DNA of 64,000 nucleotides from NCBI GenBank assembly GCA_943787675.1, contig CALSNK010000007.1:1-64000 (forward strand), given 5' to 3'. The notes beneath the pieces were generated by a model. The model saw only the letters and a program-made list of their open reading frames with translations, did not search any database and was not told the DNA's origin. The position numbers and the translations under genes are program-made. Positions within the stretch are counted from its first letter, which is position 1. Each line of letters starts with the position of its first letter. This stretch comes from an uncultured Pseudomonadales bacterium. Its GTDB lineage: Bacteria > Pseudomonadota > Gammaproteobacteria > Pseudomonadales > Porticoccaceae. Below are positions 30,372 to 39,739 of this stretch, one piece after another.

Positions 30372-31519
30372 ATCGCCGGCCTAGTGCCTGCAACCGCAGT
30401 AACTTCGAAGGTTTTACCCTGTCGCAGTATCTCTAGCTCAATAGTCTTGCCGGGCATAACCTCGGCAATTTGGCTGACACTGGTGTGTCGGTCTGTCACT
30501 GGTGAGCCATTAATGCTGATTACGATATCATTGGCCTGAATGCCCGCGCGATGGGAGGGGCCGCCATTAAATACCCCTCTTACCAGCAGTCCATGATTAA
30601 CCGCTAGGTTGAGTTGTTTGGATACCTGAGGGGTCAGAGGAAAGGCATCCATTCCCAGCCAGCCGCGAATAACCTGGCCGTACTGAATAATATCTTCGAG
30701 CACTTTCTCTGCGGTATCGGCGGGAATAGCAAAGCTGATACCCGCGGAACCCGACTGATTAAGGCTAGCGGTATTAATGGCCAGCAGATTGCCATAGACA
30801 TCTACCAGAGCGCCGCCAGAGTTGCCGGGATTAATATCTGCGTCGGTTTGAATAAAGTTTTCAAAGGTATTGAGACCAATGCCATTGCGCTGAGTGGCGC
30901 TAACAATACCCTGAGTGACGGTTTGGCCAACACCAAAGGGATTGCCGATGGCTAGAACCACATCGCCGATGCGCGCCTGACCAGGATCGCCAATAGAGAT
31001 AGGCTGGAGCTGGCTGGCATTAATTTTTAGTACCGCCAGATCTGTTTCAGGATCAGTACCCACCACCACAGCGGCTGCCGTGCGGCCATCGTAAAGCAGT
31101 ACAAGAATTTGATCGGCACCATCAATTACATGATGGTTGGTCATAATAAAACCATCAGACTGCATAATGACGCCCGAGCCCAGCGAGGATTCGATGCGTT
31201 GCTGTTGACGATTGTAGAGACGACCAAAAAACGGGTCGTTGAGTAAGGGGTGCTTGGTGGACTTGGTGACGGTGCGCGTATAAATATTCACGACCGAGGG
31301 CGCTGCACGACTCACCGCAGAGGAATAGGACACAGGTCCTGACCAGCCTGAATCCAGGTTACTGTCCCGCAAATCCATAGACTCTTTGTTGTCAGTGCTA
31401 GCAGACTGGCCGCGAAACTCCGGGAATACCAACATCAAAACGGCAGCGACGAACAGGCCGGTTAAAACCGGCTTGCCAATAAAGGTAACGATGCTGTTGA
31501 TTTTTGGGTTATTTGTCAC
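30368..31519 (-). CDS. degS: DegS/AlgW-type periplasmic serine protease
   Basis: A 383-residue HtrA-family protease with one N-terminal membrane anchor (residues ~14-33). The trypsin-like triad is His130 (TNHHVIDG), Asp160 (ETDLAVLKI) and Ser234 ([11 protein letters not shown]), and a single PDZ domain starts near residue 285. A single PDZ plus an anchor marks the DegS/AlgW branch, which cleaves the anti-sigma factor RseA/MucA on sensing misfolded porins. Location next to hisC matches algW in Pseudomonas. Confidence 0.93.
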   Translation of the reverse strand: MTNNPKINSIVTFIGKPVLTGLFVAAVLMLVFPEFRGQSASTDNKESMDLRDSNLDSGWSGPVSYSSAVSRAAPSVVNIYTRTVTKSTKHPLLNDPFFGRLYNRQQQRIESSLGSGVIMQSDGFIMTNHHVIDGADQILVLLYDGRTAAAVVVGTDPETDLAVLKINASQLQPISIGDPGQARIGDVVLAIGNPFGVGQTVTQGIVSATQRNGIGLNTFENFIQTDADINPGNSGGALVDVYGNLLAINTASLNQSGSAGISFAIPADTAEKVLEDIIQYGQVIRGWLGMDAFPLTPQVSKQLNLAVNHGLLVRGVFNGGPSHRAGIQANDIVISINGSPVTDRHTSVSQIAEVMPGKTIELEILRQGKTFEVTAVAGTRPAI

Positions 31520-31645
31520 GACAGTTTTCCTGAAATTTGACCAGATTATGGCACAAACACTGAGCTATTGTAGTCAGGCTGCTTTTTACTGCAGCCTAAT
31601 GCCATCGATTAAACGCTGAACAATCCGCAGAAAACTAAGCCGCGC

Positions 31646-31951
31646 TTACTGGCGCAATAAATTGGACAGCTTTGGGTTAGGCTTTTTCGCCTTGCGGAAA
31701 ATCAGTACAACATGGCCGATAGATTGCACTACGGTAGCCTTGTAAGTGTTGCAGACTTCTTCGATAACCGCTTTTTTGGCATCCCGATCACCGACCGCCA
31801 ATTTAATTTTAATAAGCTCATGGTCTACGAGGGCACGTTCGATCTCTGCGCCGACCGTTTCAGTGAGGCCTTTTGAGGCAATTGTAACTACGGGCTTGAG
31901 ATTATGACCCAATCGACGTAAATGTTTTTTATCTTCGTTAGAAGTTGTCAT
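31646..31951 (-). CDS. yhbY: YhbY/CRM-domain RNA-binding protein
   Basis: A 101-residue CRM-fold protein that binds pre-50S particles. It has KKHLRRLGHNLKPVVTIASKGLTETVGAEIERALVDHELIKIKL and the GxxG-type loop near VGDRDAKKA. I take ATG 31951 (MTTSNEDKKHLRR), consistent with family length, instead of the frame from 32032, which would overlap the divergent rlmE start. It is divergent from rlmE across 49 bases. Confidence 0.92.
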   Translation of the reverse strand: MTTSNEDKKHLRRLGHNLKPVVTIASKGLTETVGAEIERALVDHELIKIKLAVGDRDAKKAVIEEVCNTYKATVVQSIGHVVLIFRKAKKPNPKLSNLLRQ

Positions 31952-32000
31952 AATGCTGAGCTCAATTAGGTAAGTCGGCCATTCTAGCGAAAACAAACTC

Positions 32001-32621
32001 ATGGCGAAATCTAAAAATCGTGATTGGATCAAACAACATCTAAATGATCCCTATGTAAAGCAGTCCCAAAAGGACGGTTATCGTTCTCGTGCCAGTTATA
32101 AACTCCTCGAAATCATCGAAAAAGAGCGCATGATCCGTCCGGGCATGACGGTCGTAGACTTAGGGTCGGCACCGGGTGGCTGGTCGCAAGTGGCGTCGAG
32201 GATGGTAGGCCATGAGGGCAGGGTGCACGCACTGGACATACTGCCTATGGACCCAGTTGCGGGGGTGGACTTTATTCTGGGTGACTTTACCGAGCAGGAC
32301 ATTTTTGATCAGTTGCTCAAACTTATTGGAAATCGGCCCGTAGACCTTGTAATTTCGGATATGGCCCCCAATTTAACAGGAGCGAAGGCCGTAGATCAGC
32401 CGGCAATGATGTATCTTGCCGAGCTGGGTATCGATCTAACCTGTCAGGTGCTAAAGCCCGAAGGGGTCTTTATTGCTAAGTTGTTTCAAGGAGAGGGTTT
32501 TGACCAGTTTGTGCGTCATGTCAGAACGTTGTTTAATAGTGTCAGTATGAAGAAGCCCGATGCCTCACGAGCTAAGTCTCGCGAAGTTTATCTGGTAGCC
32601 AAGGGCCTTAAGGCCAATTAA
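32001..32621 (+). CDS. rlmE: 23S rRNA 2'-O-ribose U2552 methyltransferase RlmE
   Basis: A 206-residue FtsJ-type SAM methyltransferase. The SAM motif is [17 protein letters not shown] (residues ~50-66), with [18 protein letters not shown] and [16 protein letters not shown] providing the catalytic Asp and Lys. It methylates U2552 in the A-loop. It lies 12 bases upstream of ftsH, the classical heat-shock pair, though I see no clear sigma-32 site in the short upstream region. Confidence 0.95.
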   Translation: MAKSKNRDWIKQHLNDPYVKQSQKDGYRSRASYKLLEIIEKERMIRPGMTVVDLGSAPGGWSQVASRMVGHEGRVHALDILPMDPVAGVDFILGDFTEQDIFDQLLKLIGNRPVDLVISDMAPNLTGAKAVDQPAMMYLAELGIDLTCQVLKPEGVFIAKLFQGEGFDQFVRHVRTLFNSVSMKKPDASRAKSREVYLVAKGLKAN

Positions 32622-32633
32622 GAGGACAGAACA

Positions 32634-34562
32634 TTGAACGATTTGGCAAAAAATTTGATTGTGTGGCTAATTTTGGCCGCCATCCTGCTATCGGTTTTTA
32701 ATAGCTTTACGCCGCAGCCAGAAGACAAAGGTGTCGACTACTCTGAATTTATTCAGGACGTGCAGAATGAGCGCGTTGCCAGTGTCGCTATCGATGGTCT
32801 GATTATTTCCGGTGAGCGCCGTGACGGTACCTCTTTTAGAACGGTTCGCCCCAATGTGCAGGACCCGGGCCTCATGGACGACCTTATCAACAACAACGTA
32901 AAAGTTGTGGGTAAAGAGCCAGAGACACCCAGCTTAATTTCCCAGCTGCTGGTAGCCGCATTTCCGATTCTGTTGATCCTTGCCATCTTTGTATTCTTTA
33001 TGCGACAGATGCAGGGCGGCGGAGGCGGCAAAGGCGGGCCCATGAGCTTTGGTAAGAGTAAAGCCAAGCTGTTGACCGGCGACCAGATTAAAACCACCTT
33101 TGCCGATGTGGCGGGTGTAGACGAAGCCAAAGAAGATGTGGCCGAGTTGGTTGAATTTCTCAGTGAGCCGGCCAAATTCCAACGCCTTGGCGGACGCATT
33201 CCCAAAGGCGTATTAATGGTAGGCCCTCCTGGTACGGGTAAAACTCTGCTGGCCAAAGCCATTGCCGGTGAAGCCAAGGTGCCATTTTTCTCTATCTCTG
33301 GTTCTGACTTTGTTGAAATGTTTGTGGGTGTGGGTGCATCCCGTGTTCGCGATATGTTTGAGCAAGCCAAGAAGCAGGCCCCCTGCATTATCTTTATTGA
33401 CGAAATTGACGCAGTAGGTCGCCATCGTGGTGGCGGACATGGCGGCGGCAATGACGAGCGGGAGCAAACTCTCAACCAGTTGCTGGTTGAAATGGATGGC
33501 TTTGAAGGCAATGAAGGCGTGATTGTAATCGCAGCCACCAACCGCCCAGATGTTTTAGACAAGGCCCTATTGCGCCCTGGCCGATTCGACCGCCAAGTGT
33601 ATGTAAGCTTGCCGGATATTCGTGGTCGTGAGCAAATTCTTAAAGTGCATGCCCGCAAAGTACCCCTCGATGAATCTGTTGAGCTGTCTGTTCTGGCTCG
33701 TGGAACACCCGGATTCTCTGGTGCTGACCTCGCTAACCTCGTTAACGAAGCGGCTCTATTTTCCGCGCGCTCCAACCGCCGCACCGTCACCATGGAAGAG
33801 TTCGAGAGCGCCCGTGACAAAATTATGATGGGCGCCGAAAGACGCTCCATGGTGATGTCTGAGAAAGAAAAGACCAACACCGCCTATCACGAAGCGGGTC
33901 ATGCCATTATTGGCCGCTTGGTGCCAGAGCATGATCCCGTGCACAAGGTTACTATTATTCCCCGCGGCCGCGCATTGGGTGTTACCCAGTATCTGCCCGA
34001 AGAAGATCGCTACAGCCTAAATCGTCGTCAGATTACTAGTCAGCTATGCAGCCTGTTTGGCGGCCGTATTGCTGAAGAGTTGGTGGGTGGTATCGATGGT
34101 GTAACTACCGGCGCATCTAACGACATTGAGCGTGCCACACAGATGGCTCGCAACATGGTCACCAAGTGGGGCCTGAACGAAAAAATGGGTCCAATTCTGT
34201 ACGGTGAAGATGAGTCACAGGCACCGGGTGGTGGCAATACTCATTACTCAGAAGATACCTCCCGAGAAATTGATCAGGAAGTACGTCGTATTCTTAACGA
34301 TGCTTACAGCAATGCGAAAAAGCTGCTGGAAGATAATCGCGATATTCTTGAGGCCATGAAAGATGCCCTAATGGAATACGAAACCATTGATGCGGATCAG
34401 GTTGATGATCTGATGAAAAGAATTAAGGTGCGTCCACCTCACCAGTGGGACGACAATGATTTTGACAATAACTCCGGTGGCAGTGTGTCCAGTAAAGAGC
34501 AGGCCAAACCAGATAGCGAGAAAAAGGACGATCCAATCGGCGGTCCTGTCGAGGAGATTTAA
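32634..34562 (+). CDS. ftsH: ATP-dependent zinc metalloprotease FtsH
   Basis: A 642-residue membrane AAA+ protease. Two membrane helices (residues ~6-21 and ~102-122) flank a small periplasmic domain. Walker A is GPPGTGKT near 197-204, Walker B IIFIDEID near 257, and the Zn site is HEAGH at 419-423. The C-terminus is Ser/Asp-rich. The start is TTG 32634 ([14 protein letters not shown]), with AGAGGA upstream, matching the family N-terminus. It degrades LpxC, sigma-32 and misassembled membrane proteins in known species. Confidence 0.96.
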   Translation: MNDLAKNLIVWLILAAILLSVFNSFTPQPEDKGVDYSEFIQDVQNERVASVAIDGLIISGERRDGTSFRTVRPNVQDPGLMDDLINNNVKVVGKEPETPSLISQLLVAAFPILLILAIFVFFMRQMQGGGGGKGGPMSFGKSKAKLLTGDQIKTTFADVAGVDEAKEDVAELVEFLSEPAKFQRLGGRIPKGVLMVGPPGTGKTLLAKAIAGEAKVPFFSISGSDFVEMFVGVGASRVRDMFEQAKKQAPCIIFIDEIDAVGRHRGGGHGGGNDEREQTLNQLLVEMDGFEGNEGVIVIAATNRPDVLDKALLRPGRFDRQVYVSLPDIRGREQILKVHARKVPLDESVELSVLARGTPGFSGADLANLVNEAALFSARSNRRTVTMEEFESARDKIMMGAERRSMVMSEKEKTNTAYHEAGHAIIGRLVPEHDPVHKVTIIPRGRALGVTQYLPEEDRYSLNRRQITSQLCSLFGGRIAEELVGGIDGVTTGASNDIERATQMARNMVTKWGLNEKMGPILYGEDESQAPGGGNTHYSEDTSREIDQEVRRILNDAYSNAKKLLEDNRDILEAMKDALMEYETIDADQVDDLMKRIKVRPPHQWDDNDFDNNSGGSVSSKEQAKPDSEKKDDPIGGPVEEI

Positions 34563-34582
34563 TTTTTTCTCTAATCTTCAAC

Positions 34583-34619
34583 AAAAAACCTCGAAGCCTG
34601 AAAATCTTCGAGGTTTTTT
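34583..34619 (+). terminator. Rho-independent terminator after ftsH
   Basis: A 14-base stem, AAAAAACCTCGAAG (34583-34596) with CTTCGAGGTTTTTT (34606-34619), closes a nine-base loop. The run of T on the plus side and of A on the other side means it could work in both directions. It separates rlmE-ftsH from folP, whose ATG is 19 bases further on. Confidence 0.9.
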
Positions 34620-34637
34620 GCATCTAACGGCGCGGTT

Positions 34638-35528
34638 ATGACGCAATTAAAATTCAATTCTTTAAAACCTGACTCTTTAAAGTGCGGGGATAAAACCCTA
34701 GATCTATCTCGCCCAGCCGTCATGGGTATTTTAAATATCACTCCAGATTCCTTCTCCGATGGCGGCCAGCTATACAGTGACGGCCAGCTCGATCAGAGCA
34801 AAATCCTTCGTGCCGTAGAGGCTATGCTCAGTGATGGCGCAGACATTATTGATATAGGCGGTGAGTCGACCCGCCCCGGCGCAGCGGCTGTGTCAGTGGC
34901 CCAAGAGCTAGACCGTGTTGTACCCATTCTCAATGCCGTGCAACAGCGCTTTGACTGCCTAGTCTCTGTGGATACCAGTACTGCCGAGGTAATAACAGAG
35001 GCCGCCGCTGCAGGCGCTAACATTATTAATGATGTGCGTGCCCTCCAACGTGAAGGCGCATTGCAGGCTGCCGCCGCAACTGGATTGCCCGTCTGCCTCA
35101 TGCATATGCAAAATCAGCCTGACTCAATGCAGAACAACCCCGAGTATCAGGACGTGGTTGGCGAGGTGCTAGGATTTCTAGCCCAGCGCAAAGAAGACTG
35201 TATTGCCGCAGGCATTGCGTCAGATCAAATAATGCTCGATCCAGGGTTTGGTTTTGGTAAAACTCTGGCGCACAATCTAACCCTATTTAAAGCCCTGGAT
35301 CAATTTGCGGCGACGGGCCACCCCATATTGGTTGGGGTGTCGCGCAAAAGTATGATCGGACAGATGTTAGGTTCCGAGGTAGACCAAAGGCTAATTGGAA
35401 GTGTTACCATGGCGGTTTTAGCCGCGCAAAAAATAAGTACCGTCAATGGGTCCCTGATACTAAGAGTCCACGACGTCAAAGAAACCGTTCAAGCATTGCG
35501 CGTCTGGCAAACAAGTACAGAAAATTAA
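34638..35528 (+). CDS. folP: Dihydropteroate synthase
   Basis: A 296-residue TIM-barrel enzyme joining pABA to the pterin pyrophosphate. Signatures are VMGILNITPDSFSDGGQ (residues ~29-45), DIGGESTRPGA, NDVRALQ and DPGFGFGKTLAHN, plus VGVSRKSMIG near the C-terminus. It is the sulfonamide target in known organisms. It lies immediately after the ftsH terminator and 15 bases before glmM. Confidence 0.95.
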   Translation: MTQLKFNSLKPDSLKCGDKTLDLSRPAVMGILNITPDSFSDGGQLYSDGQLDQSKILRAVEAMLSDGADIIDIGGESTRPGAAAVSVAQELDRVVPILNAVQQRFDCLVSVDTSTAEVITEAAAAGANIINDVRALQREGALQAAAATGLPVCLMHMQNQPDSMQNNPEYQDVVGEVLGFLAQRKEDCIAAGIASDQIMLDPGFGFGKTLAHNLTLFKALDQFAATGHPILVGVSRKSMIGQMLGSEVDQRLIGSVTMAVLAAQKISTVNGSLILRVHDVKETVQALRVWQTSTEN

Positions 35529-35543
35529 GGATAATAATAAAAC

Positions 35544-36887
35544 ATGAGCAGAAAGTATTTTGGAACAGACGGCATTCGCGGCAGAGTGGGCGAGCACCCA
35601 ATCACCGCAGACTTCATGCTTAAGTTGGGTTGGGCGGCAGGGCAGGTTTTAACCCGCCATGCCAAGGGCAAAAAGCGCGTACTCATCGGTAAAGACACGC
35701 GAGTCTCTGGCTATATGTTTGAATCTGCCTTGGAAGCGGGCCTTATTGCTGCTGGCGTTGATGTGGATATGCTTGGCCCCATGCCAACCCCCGCTATTGC
35801 CTACCTCACCAGAGCCTTTCGCGCCTCTGCCGGTATTGTTATTAGTGCCTCCCACAACCCGGTAGAAGACAACGGCATCAAATTCTTTGCCGCGGATGGT
35901 TATAAATTACCCGATGATGTGGAGCTAGAAATTGAAGCATTAATGGATCAGCCCCTAGTGACCAATGGCTCATTTAGTCTGGGCAAGGCGCGCCGTATCA
36001 GCGATGCCACAGGCCGTTATATCGAATTCTGTAAGGGCACCTTACCCGCAGGCTTCAGTCTCAGTGGGCTTAGGGTTGCACTTGATTGCGCCCATGGCGC
36101 TACCTACAACGCCGCACCCAAGGTCTTTAAAGAGCTGGGCGCCTACACCATCACCATGGGCAATGAGCCCAATGGTTTTAATATCAATGATCAATGTGGC
36201 TCCACCCATATGGAAGGGTTGCAGGCACTCGTGCTCAGTGAAAAAGCCGATTTTGGCGTCGCCCTTGATGGCGATGGCGACCGAGTGCTGCTGGTGGATG
36301 AAAACGGCGAAATAGTGGATGGCGATGAGCTTATTTATATCATTGCGCAACACCGCAATGCCTCACCTGAAGGCTGCAATGGTGTTGCCGGCACTCTGAT
36401 GAGTAATCTTGGACTAGAGCTGGCCCTCAAAGAAATGAATATTCCCTTCACCCGCACCAAGGTCGGTGACCGCTATGTGGTTGAAGCATTGAATGCCAAT
36501 GACTGGAGTCTGGGTGGTGAAGCCTCCGGGCATGTGCTCTGTGGCGACCTGAATACCACAGGCGATGGCATAGTGGCAGCGCTGCAGGTTATTTTGGCTG
36601 TCTCTGAAAGCGGTAAAACTCTGTCTGAATTAAAAGCGGGTATGAGCAAATTTCCCCAGACCATGATCAATGTGCGGCTGGCGAAAAAAGTTGATATCAG
36701 CGACAACCAGGTTATTAATCAGGCCGTGGCCGATGCCGAGAAAAAGCTTGATGGTCGGGGCCGTGTTTTACTGCGCCCCTCGGGCACAGAGCCATTGATC
36801 AGAGTAATGGTTGAGGGTGAAGATCAGGTGCTAGTAGATCAGCTGGTGTCAGATATGGCGAAAATTGTTGAACAGCAGGTCGGCTAA
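35544..36887 (+). CDS. glmM: Phosphoglucosamine mutase
   Basis: A 447-residue alpha-D-phosphohexomutase that interconverts GlcN-6-P and GlcN-1-P. The active-site serine is in [19 protein letters not shown] (residues ~96-114), the metal loop is [12 protein letters not shown] near 240, and the C-terminal phosphate loop is [16 protein letters not shown]. The N-terminus [17 protein letters not shown] is diagnostic for GlmM. It feeds UDP-GlcNAc synthesis, used by MurA and LpxA. Confidence 0.97.
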   Translation: MSRKYFGTDGIRGRVGEHPITADFMLKLGWAAGQVLTRHAKGKKRVLIGKDTRVSGYMFESALEAGLIAAGVDVDMLGPMPTPAIAYLTRAFRASAGIVISASHNPVEDNGIKFFAADGYKLPDDVELEIEALMDQPLVTNGSFSLGKARRISDATGRYIEFCKGTLPAGFSLSGLRVALDCAHGATYNAAPKVFKELGAYTITMGNEPNGFNINDQCGSTHMEGLQALVLSEKADFGVALDGDGDRVLLVDENGEIVDGDELIYIIAQHRNASPEGCNGVAGTLMSNLGLELALKEMNIPFTRTKVGDRYVVEALNANDWSLGGEASGHVLCGDLNTTGDGIVAALQVILAVSESGKTLSELKAGMSKFPQTMINVRLAKKVDISDNQVINQAVADAEKKLDGRGRVLLRPSGTEPLIRVMVEGEDQVLVDQLVSDMAKIVEQQVG

Positions 36888-37013
36888 GCGTTTGTCTGCG
36901 GAAAAGCGCGTTTCCCAGTTGTATATTCACGGTTTGTCGGGTAGGATTTGCGCCCTTTCGCAGGGCAGCGGCTGTAGGGATTTAAGAGGCAGTCAATGAG
37001 AGGGAGCATCGGG

Positions 37014-37754
37014 ATGATTAAACCGCTAGTGGCGGGCAATTGGAAAATGCACGGTAACACTGAAACAGCCAGTAATCTGGCCGCACAGTTAGCCGAGCAA
37101 TGGGGTGATAATCTCGCTGTTGAGGTCGTTCTATTCCCACCTTTTGTGCATCTCAACGCAGTAAAAGCGGCTGTAGCAAAGAGTGCTATCGCGGTGGGTG
37201 CCCAGAATATTTCGCAGCACAGTAGTGGTGCCTATACCGGAGAGATCTCCGGAGCAATGCTCGTCGATCAGGGCTGTGACTTTGTTTTGGTTGGACATTC
37301 AGAGCGACGCGAACTTTTTAGCGAAAGCAACCAGACAGTCGCAGAAAAATTTAAAGCCGCACAGGATGTTGGGTTAACCCCGATCCTCTGTGTTGGAGAG
37401 TCACTGCAACAGCGCCAGCAAGAGCAGACGTTAGACGTAGTGGCCGCACAGATTGCCGCAGTGATTGACTGCGTTGGTTTGAACAATGTTTGCCGGGCAG
37501 TCATCGCCTATGAGCCGGTTTGGGCAATAGGCACAGGTGAGGTTGCTAGCCCAGAGCAAGCGCAGCAGGTACATAGCGCAATACGCGCGCAGCTAGGTGA
37601 AGCTGGCGTCGAGACAAGGTTGCTCTATGGTGGCAGTGTTAAGGCAAGCAGCGCAGCAGAATTATTTACTCAACAGGACATCAACGGTGGACTGGTTGGC
37701 GGGGCCTCATTAGAGGCACAAGAATTTTTGAATATAGTAAAACTGGCAGAATAG
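37014..37754 (+). CDS. tpiA: Triosephosphate isomerase
   Basis: A 246-residue TIM barrel with all catalytic parts: Asn-Lys in VAGNWKMHGN, His in VGHSERRELF, Glu in AVIAYEPVWAIGTG, and the phosphate loop GGSVKASSAAEL. I choose ATG 37014 (MIKPLVAGNW), with GAGGGAG seven bases upstream, which gives the standard N-terminus. An in-frame ATG at 36996 would add MRGSIG. It precedes secG by 14 bases. Confidence 0.95.
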   Translation: MIKPLVAGNWKMHGNTETASNLAAQLAEQWGDNLAVEVVLFPPFVHLNAVKAAVAKSAIAVGAQNISQHSSGAYTGEISGAMLVDQGCDFVLVGHSERRELFSESNQTVAEKFKAAQDVGLTPILCVGESLQQRQQEQTLDVVAAQIAAVIDCVGLNNVCRAVIAYEPVWAIGTGEVASPEQAQQVHSAIRAQLGEAGVETRLLYGGSVKASSAAELFTQQDINGGLVGGASLEAQEFLNIVKLAE

Positions 37755-37768
37755 GCAGGCTGGAAATA

Positions 37769-38134
37769 ATGGAAAAATTTATCTTAATCTTTCACTTTGT
37801 TATAGCGGTATCCCTTATTGGGCTTATCTTGCTACAGCAGGGCAAAGGCGCAGAAGCGGGAGCCTCTTTTGGTTCCGGCGCATCACAAACTGTATTTGGT
37901 AGTGGTGGAGGCTGGAACTTCTTCAGCAAAGCCACTGCACTTCTCTCAACAGTCTTTTTTGTCACCAGTGTTAGCCTCGCGGTTATCGCTAAAGACAAAA
38001 CCATTGTTGAAGATGTGATAATTCCGGGGTTAGAGTCAGTTTCAGCGCAGTCTTTAGAGGCGACGGATATTCCGGGTCTGGATACGACGGATGAATTGTC
38101 TTCAGGGGATGTTCCTTCAGCACCTGAGCAGTAG
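37769..38134 (+). CDS. secG: Protein translocase subunit SecG
   Basis: A 121-residue SecG with two membrane helices (residues ~4-22 and ~54-73). Between them is LLQQGKGAEAGASFGSGASQTVFGSGGGWNF, the conserved cytosolic loop. It stimulates SecYEG by changing topology. The acidic C-terminal tail is variable. tRNA-Leu follows 22 bases later, the same arrangement as in E. coli. Confidence 0.94.
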   Translation: MEKFILIFHFVIAVSLIGLILLQQGKGAEAGASFGSGASQTVFGSGGGWNFFSKATALLSTVFFVTSVSLAVIAKDKTIVEDVIIPGLESVSAQSLEATDIPGLDTTDELSSGDVPSAPEQ

Positions 38135-38156
38135 TAAACAGATTAAAAGTAGTTAT

Positions 38157-38242
38157 GCGGATGTGGCGGAATTGGTAGACGCGCCAGCTTGAGGGGGCTG
38201 GTAACTTCGGTTGTGGGGGTTCAAGTCCCCCCATCCGCACCA
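38157..38242 (+). tRNA. tRNA-Leu (anticodon GAG)
   Basis: A complete 86-base tRNA including an encoded CCA. The acceptor GCGGATG pairs with CATCCGC, the anticodon stem CCAGC/GCTGG holds the loop TTGAGGG, and the anticodon GAG is at 38191-38193. A long variable arm and the T-arm GGGGGTTCAAGTCCCCC are present. It lies behind secG as in many gammaproteobacteria. Confidence 0.97.
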
Positions 38243-38260
38243 CTACTTTTTACAGGTAAA

Positions 38261-38510
38261 TTAGATTTTAAGTTGGCCGCTCGGCCGCGTCACAGACCCT
38301 AGGTAATAGTGGCTGGCAGTCAGGTTCTCTCTTCTTTTTACGGCTTTTTGGGTGCCTAGCTCTAAGATGATTTTTAGTGGCAAGTGCTCAGTGAGATCTT
38401 GTCCGATAGAGTTTTCGTCAAAGAGTCGATATTTGATCGTTCTACCTTCATCCAGACTGTGTAGCTAAACTCATGCCAGCCCTTCTTTAAGTCCGCAATT
38501 CAACGATCTA
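38261..38510 (-). pseudogene. Decayed coding remnant of unknown family beside tRNA-Leu
   Basis: On the minus strand from 38464 to 38261 a 67-codon frame without its own start contains SLDEGRTIKYRLFDENSIGQ, then LPLKIILELGTQKAVKRREN and ends in PSGQLKI and TAA. A different frame just upstream reads IADLKKGWHEFSYTVWM before joining it near 38450-38456. Together they look like the C-terminal part of a protein broken by a frameshift and stops. I do not recognise the family. The rest of the 382-base gap up to 38624 is non-coding. Confidence 0.45.
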
Positions 38511-38562
38511 CGTATAGTCTCCAACACCAGTATAGTGCGTCGAAATGTGCGTCAAATTTTCA

Positions 38563-38591
38563 TTGTCGTGGAGAATTTTCGCAGCTAGAAT
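38563..38591 (+). promoter_or_regulatory. Sigma-70 promoter for the TauD-like gene
   Basis: TTGTCG (38563-38568), a 17-base spacer and TAGAAT (38586-38591) form a good sigma-70 promoter. The start is 34 bases before the ATG of the oxygenase gene. Confidence 0.6.
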
Positions 38592-38624
38592 GCCGGAACA
38601 TTTATGTATGAAGATTGAACAAGA

Positions 38625-39696
38625 ATGACTATTACTACAGCACCTGAAACCTTTGCGCCACTGCACGATATTATCGAGCCCAAGTGGTGGACAGGTACGC
38701 CTGCGATCCCCCCAGAATTGTTTACTATTGATGGTAATGATTTCCGTATTCCGGGTGAGCCATTAGTGCCGAGCCCAGAGCTCGCCGAGTGCATGCAAAA
38801 AACCTTTGATGACTATTGGCCTGGTGCATGTGATCAATACAGGGTTGAGCGACATGCAGGCCATGCGTCTTATCGCGACTCAGGTGCTCAAGAACGAACG
38901 TCAGTATGAAGGTGGCGCTAACCCGCGTAAGACCTTGCAGCCCAATGTTTATGAAGTGGGCGCGCCTTTAGAAGCCTGGTTGCACTATCACCATGAGATG
39001 GCCTACATCGGGTCAAGTACCACCATGGTCAGCTTTATGTGTAACAAAATACCGGCCGAAGGCGGCTATACCTTTGTCTCCGACAATGTGGCGGCTACGG
39101 AATCTATTCTAGCAACGCCCTTTGGCCAAAAGCTCAAAGAGCTGGGTATTTGCTATCACCGTGACCTTACCGATCGTGATTCCTTTATCGATCGTGTCGA
39201 GTACGGCGTTTACAACCATTGGCAGCAGTCGATGCTGACCGATGATCAGGATCAGGCCATCGCAGAAGCGCGCAGTCGTGGTTTGACCGCAGAATGGGGC
39301 GAAGATCGTAAGTTAAAAACGCGCTACACCATTTCTGCCTTTGAATATTTTCCGCAGGTTGATCGCAATTTGCTCTACAGCAGCATGGCCGATGATGGCG
39401 CATGGTTTGATACCTGGCCACTGGTTCAGCATCTGCCGCCAGAAGATCGCCCACTGAAGTTAACCTTTGGTGATCTCACGGAAATGACCCGTGAAGAAAA
39501 GCAGCTGTTTATTGATATCTATGACCGCCATGGCATTCCAATTCCCTGGAAGGTCGGTGATGTTGCCTTAATCTGCAACTACCGCTTTGCTCATGGCCGT
39601 CCCGGTATTCATCTTAAAGAAGGTGAAGATCGTGAGCTGGGTGTTTTGATTGGTGAGTCTTTCAATCGACTGCAAACATTTGAAGATAAATGGTAG
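38625..39696 (+). pseudogene. TauD/TfdA-family Fe(II)/2-oxoglutarate dioxygenase, frameshifted
   Basis: Two overlapping frames make one TauD-type protein. The first reads MTITTAPETF...AECMQKTFDDY; the second continues GLVHVINTGLSDMQAMRL to ...SFNRLQTFEDKW at 39696. Removing one T from TATTGGC at 38814-38820 joins them into about 356 residues. The iron ligands appear intact: HxE in LHYHHEMAYI and the distal His with Arg in NYRFAHGRPG. Either it is inactivated by a single-base insertion, it is recoded, or the base is a sequence error. Substrate unknown. Confidence 0.85.
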
Positions 39697-39739
39697 GGGC
39701 GCTATTGTTGGCAGCTCAAACTGACAGCAAGACGCCTCA

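Noticed and set aside
31952..32000. Sigma-32 promoter before rlmE-ftsH
   Set aside because: Looked for because ftsH is heat-induced in E. coli, but no CTTGAAA/CCCCAT pair is present in this 49-base gap.
32753..33880. 375-codon open frame on the minus strand inside ftsH
   Set aside because: Long antisense frames are expected opposite a codon-biased gene. The product is Ser/Arg/Pro-rich with no domain, and ftsH is certain.
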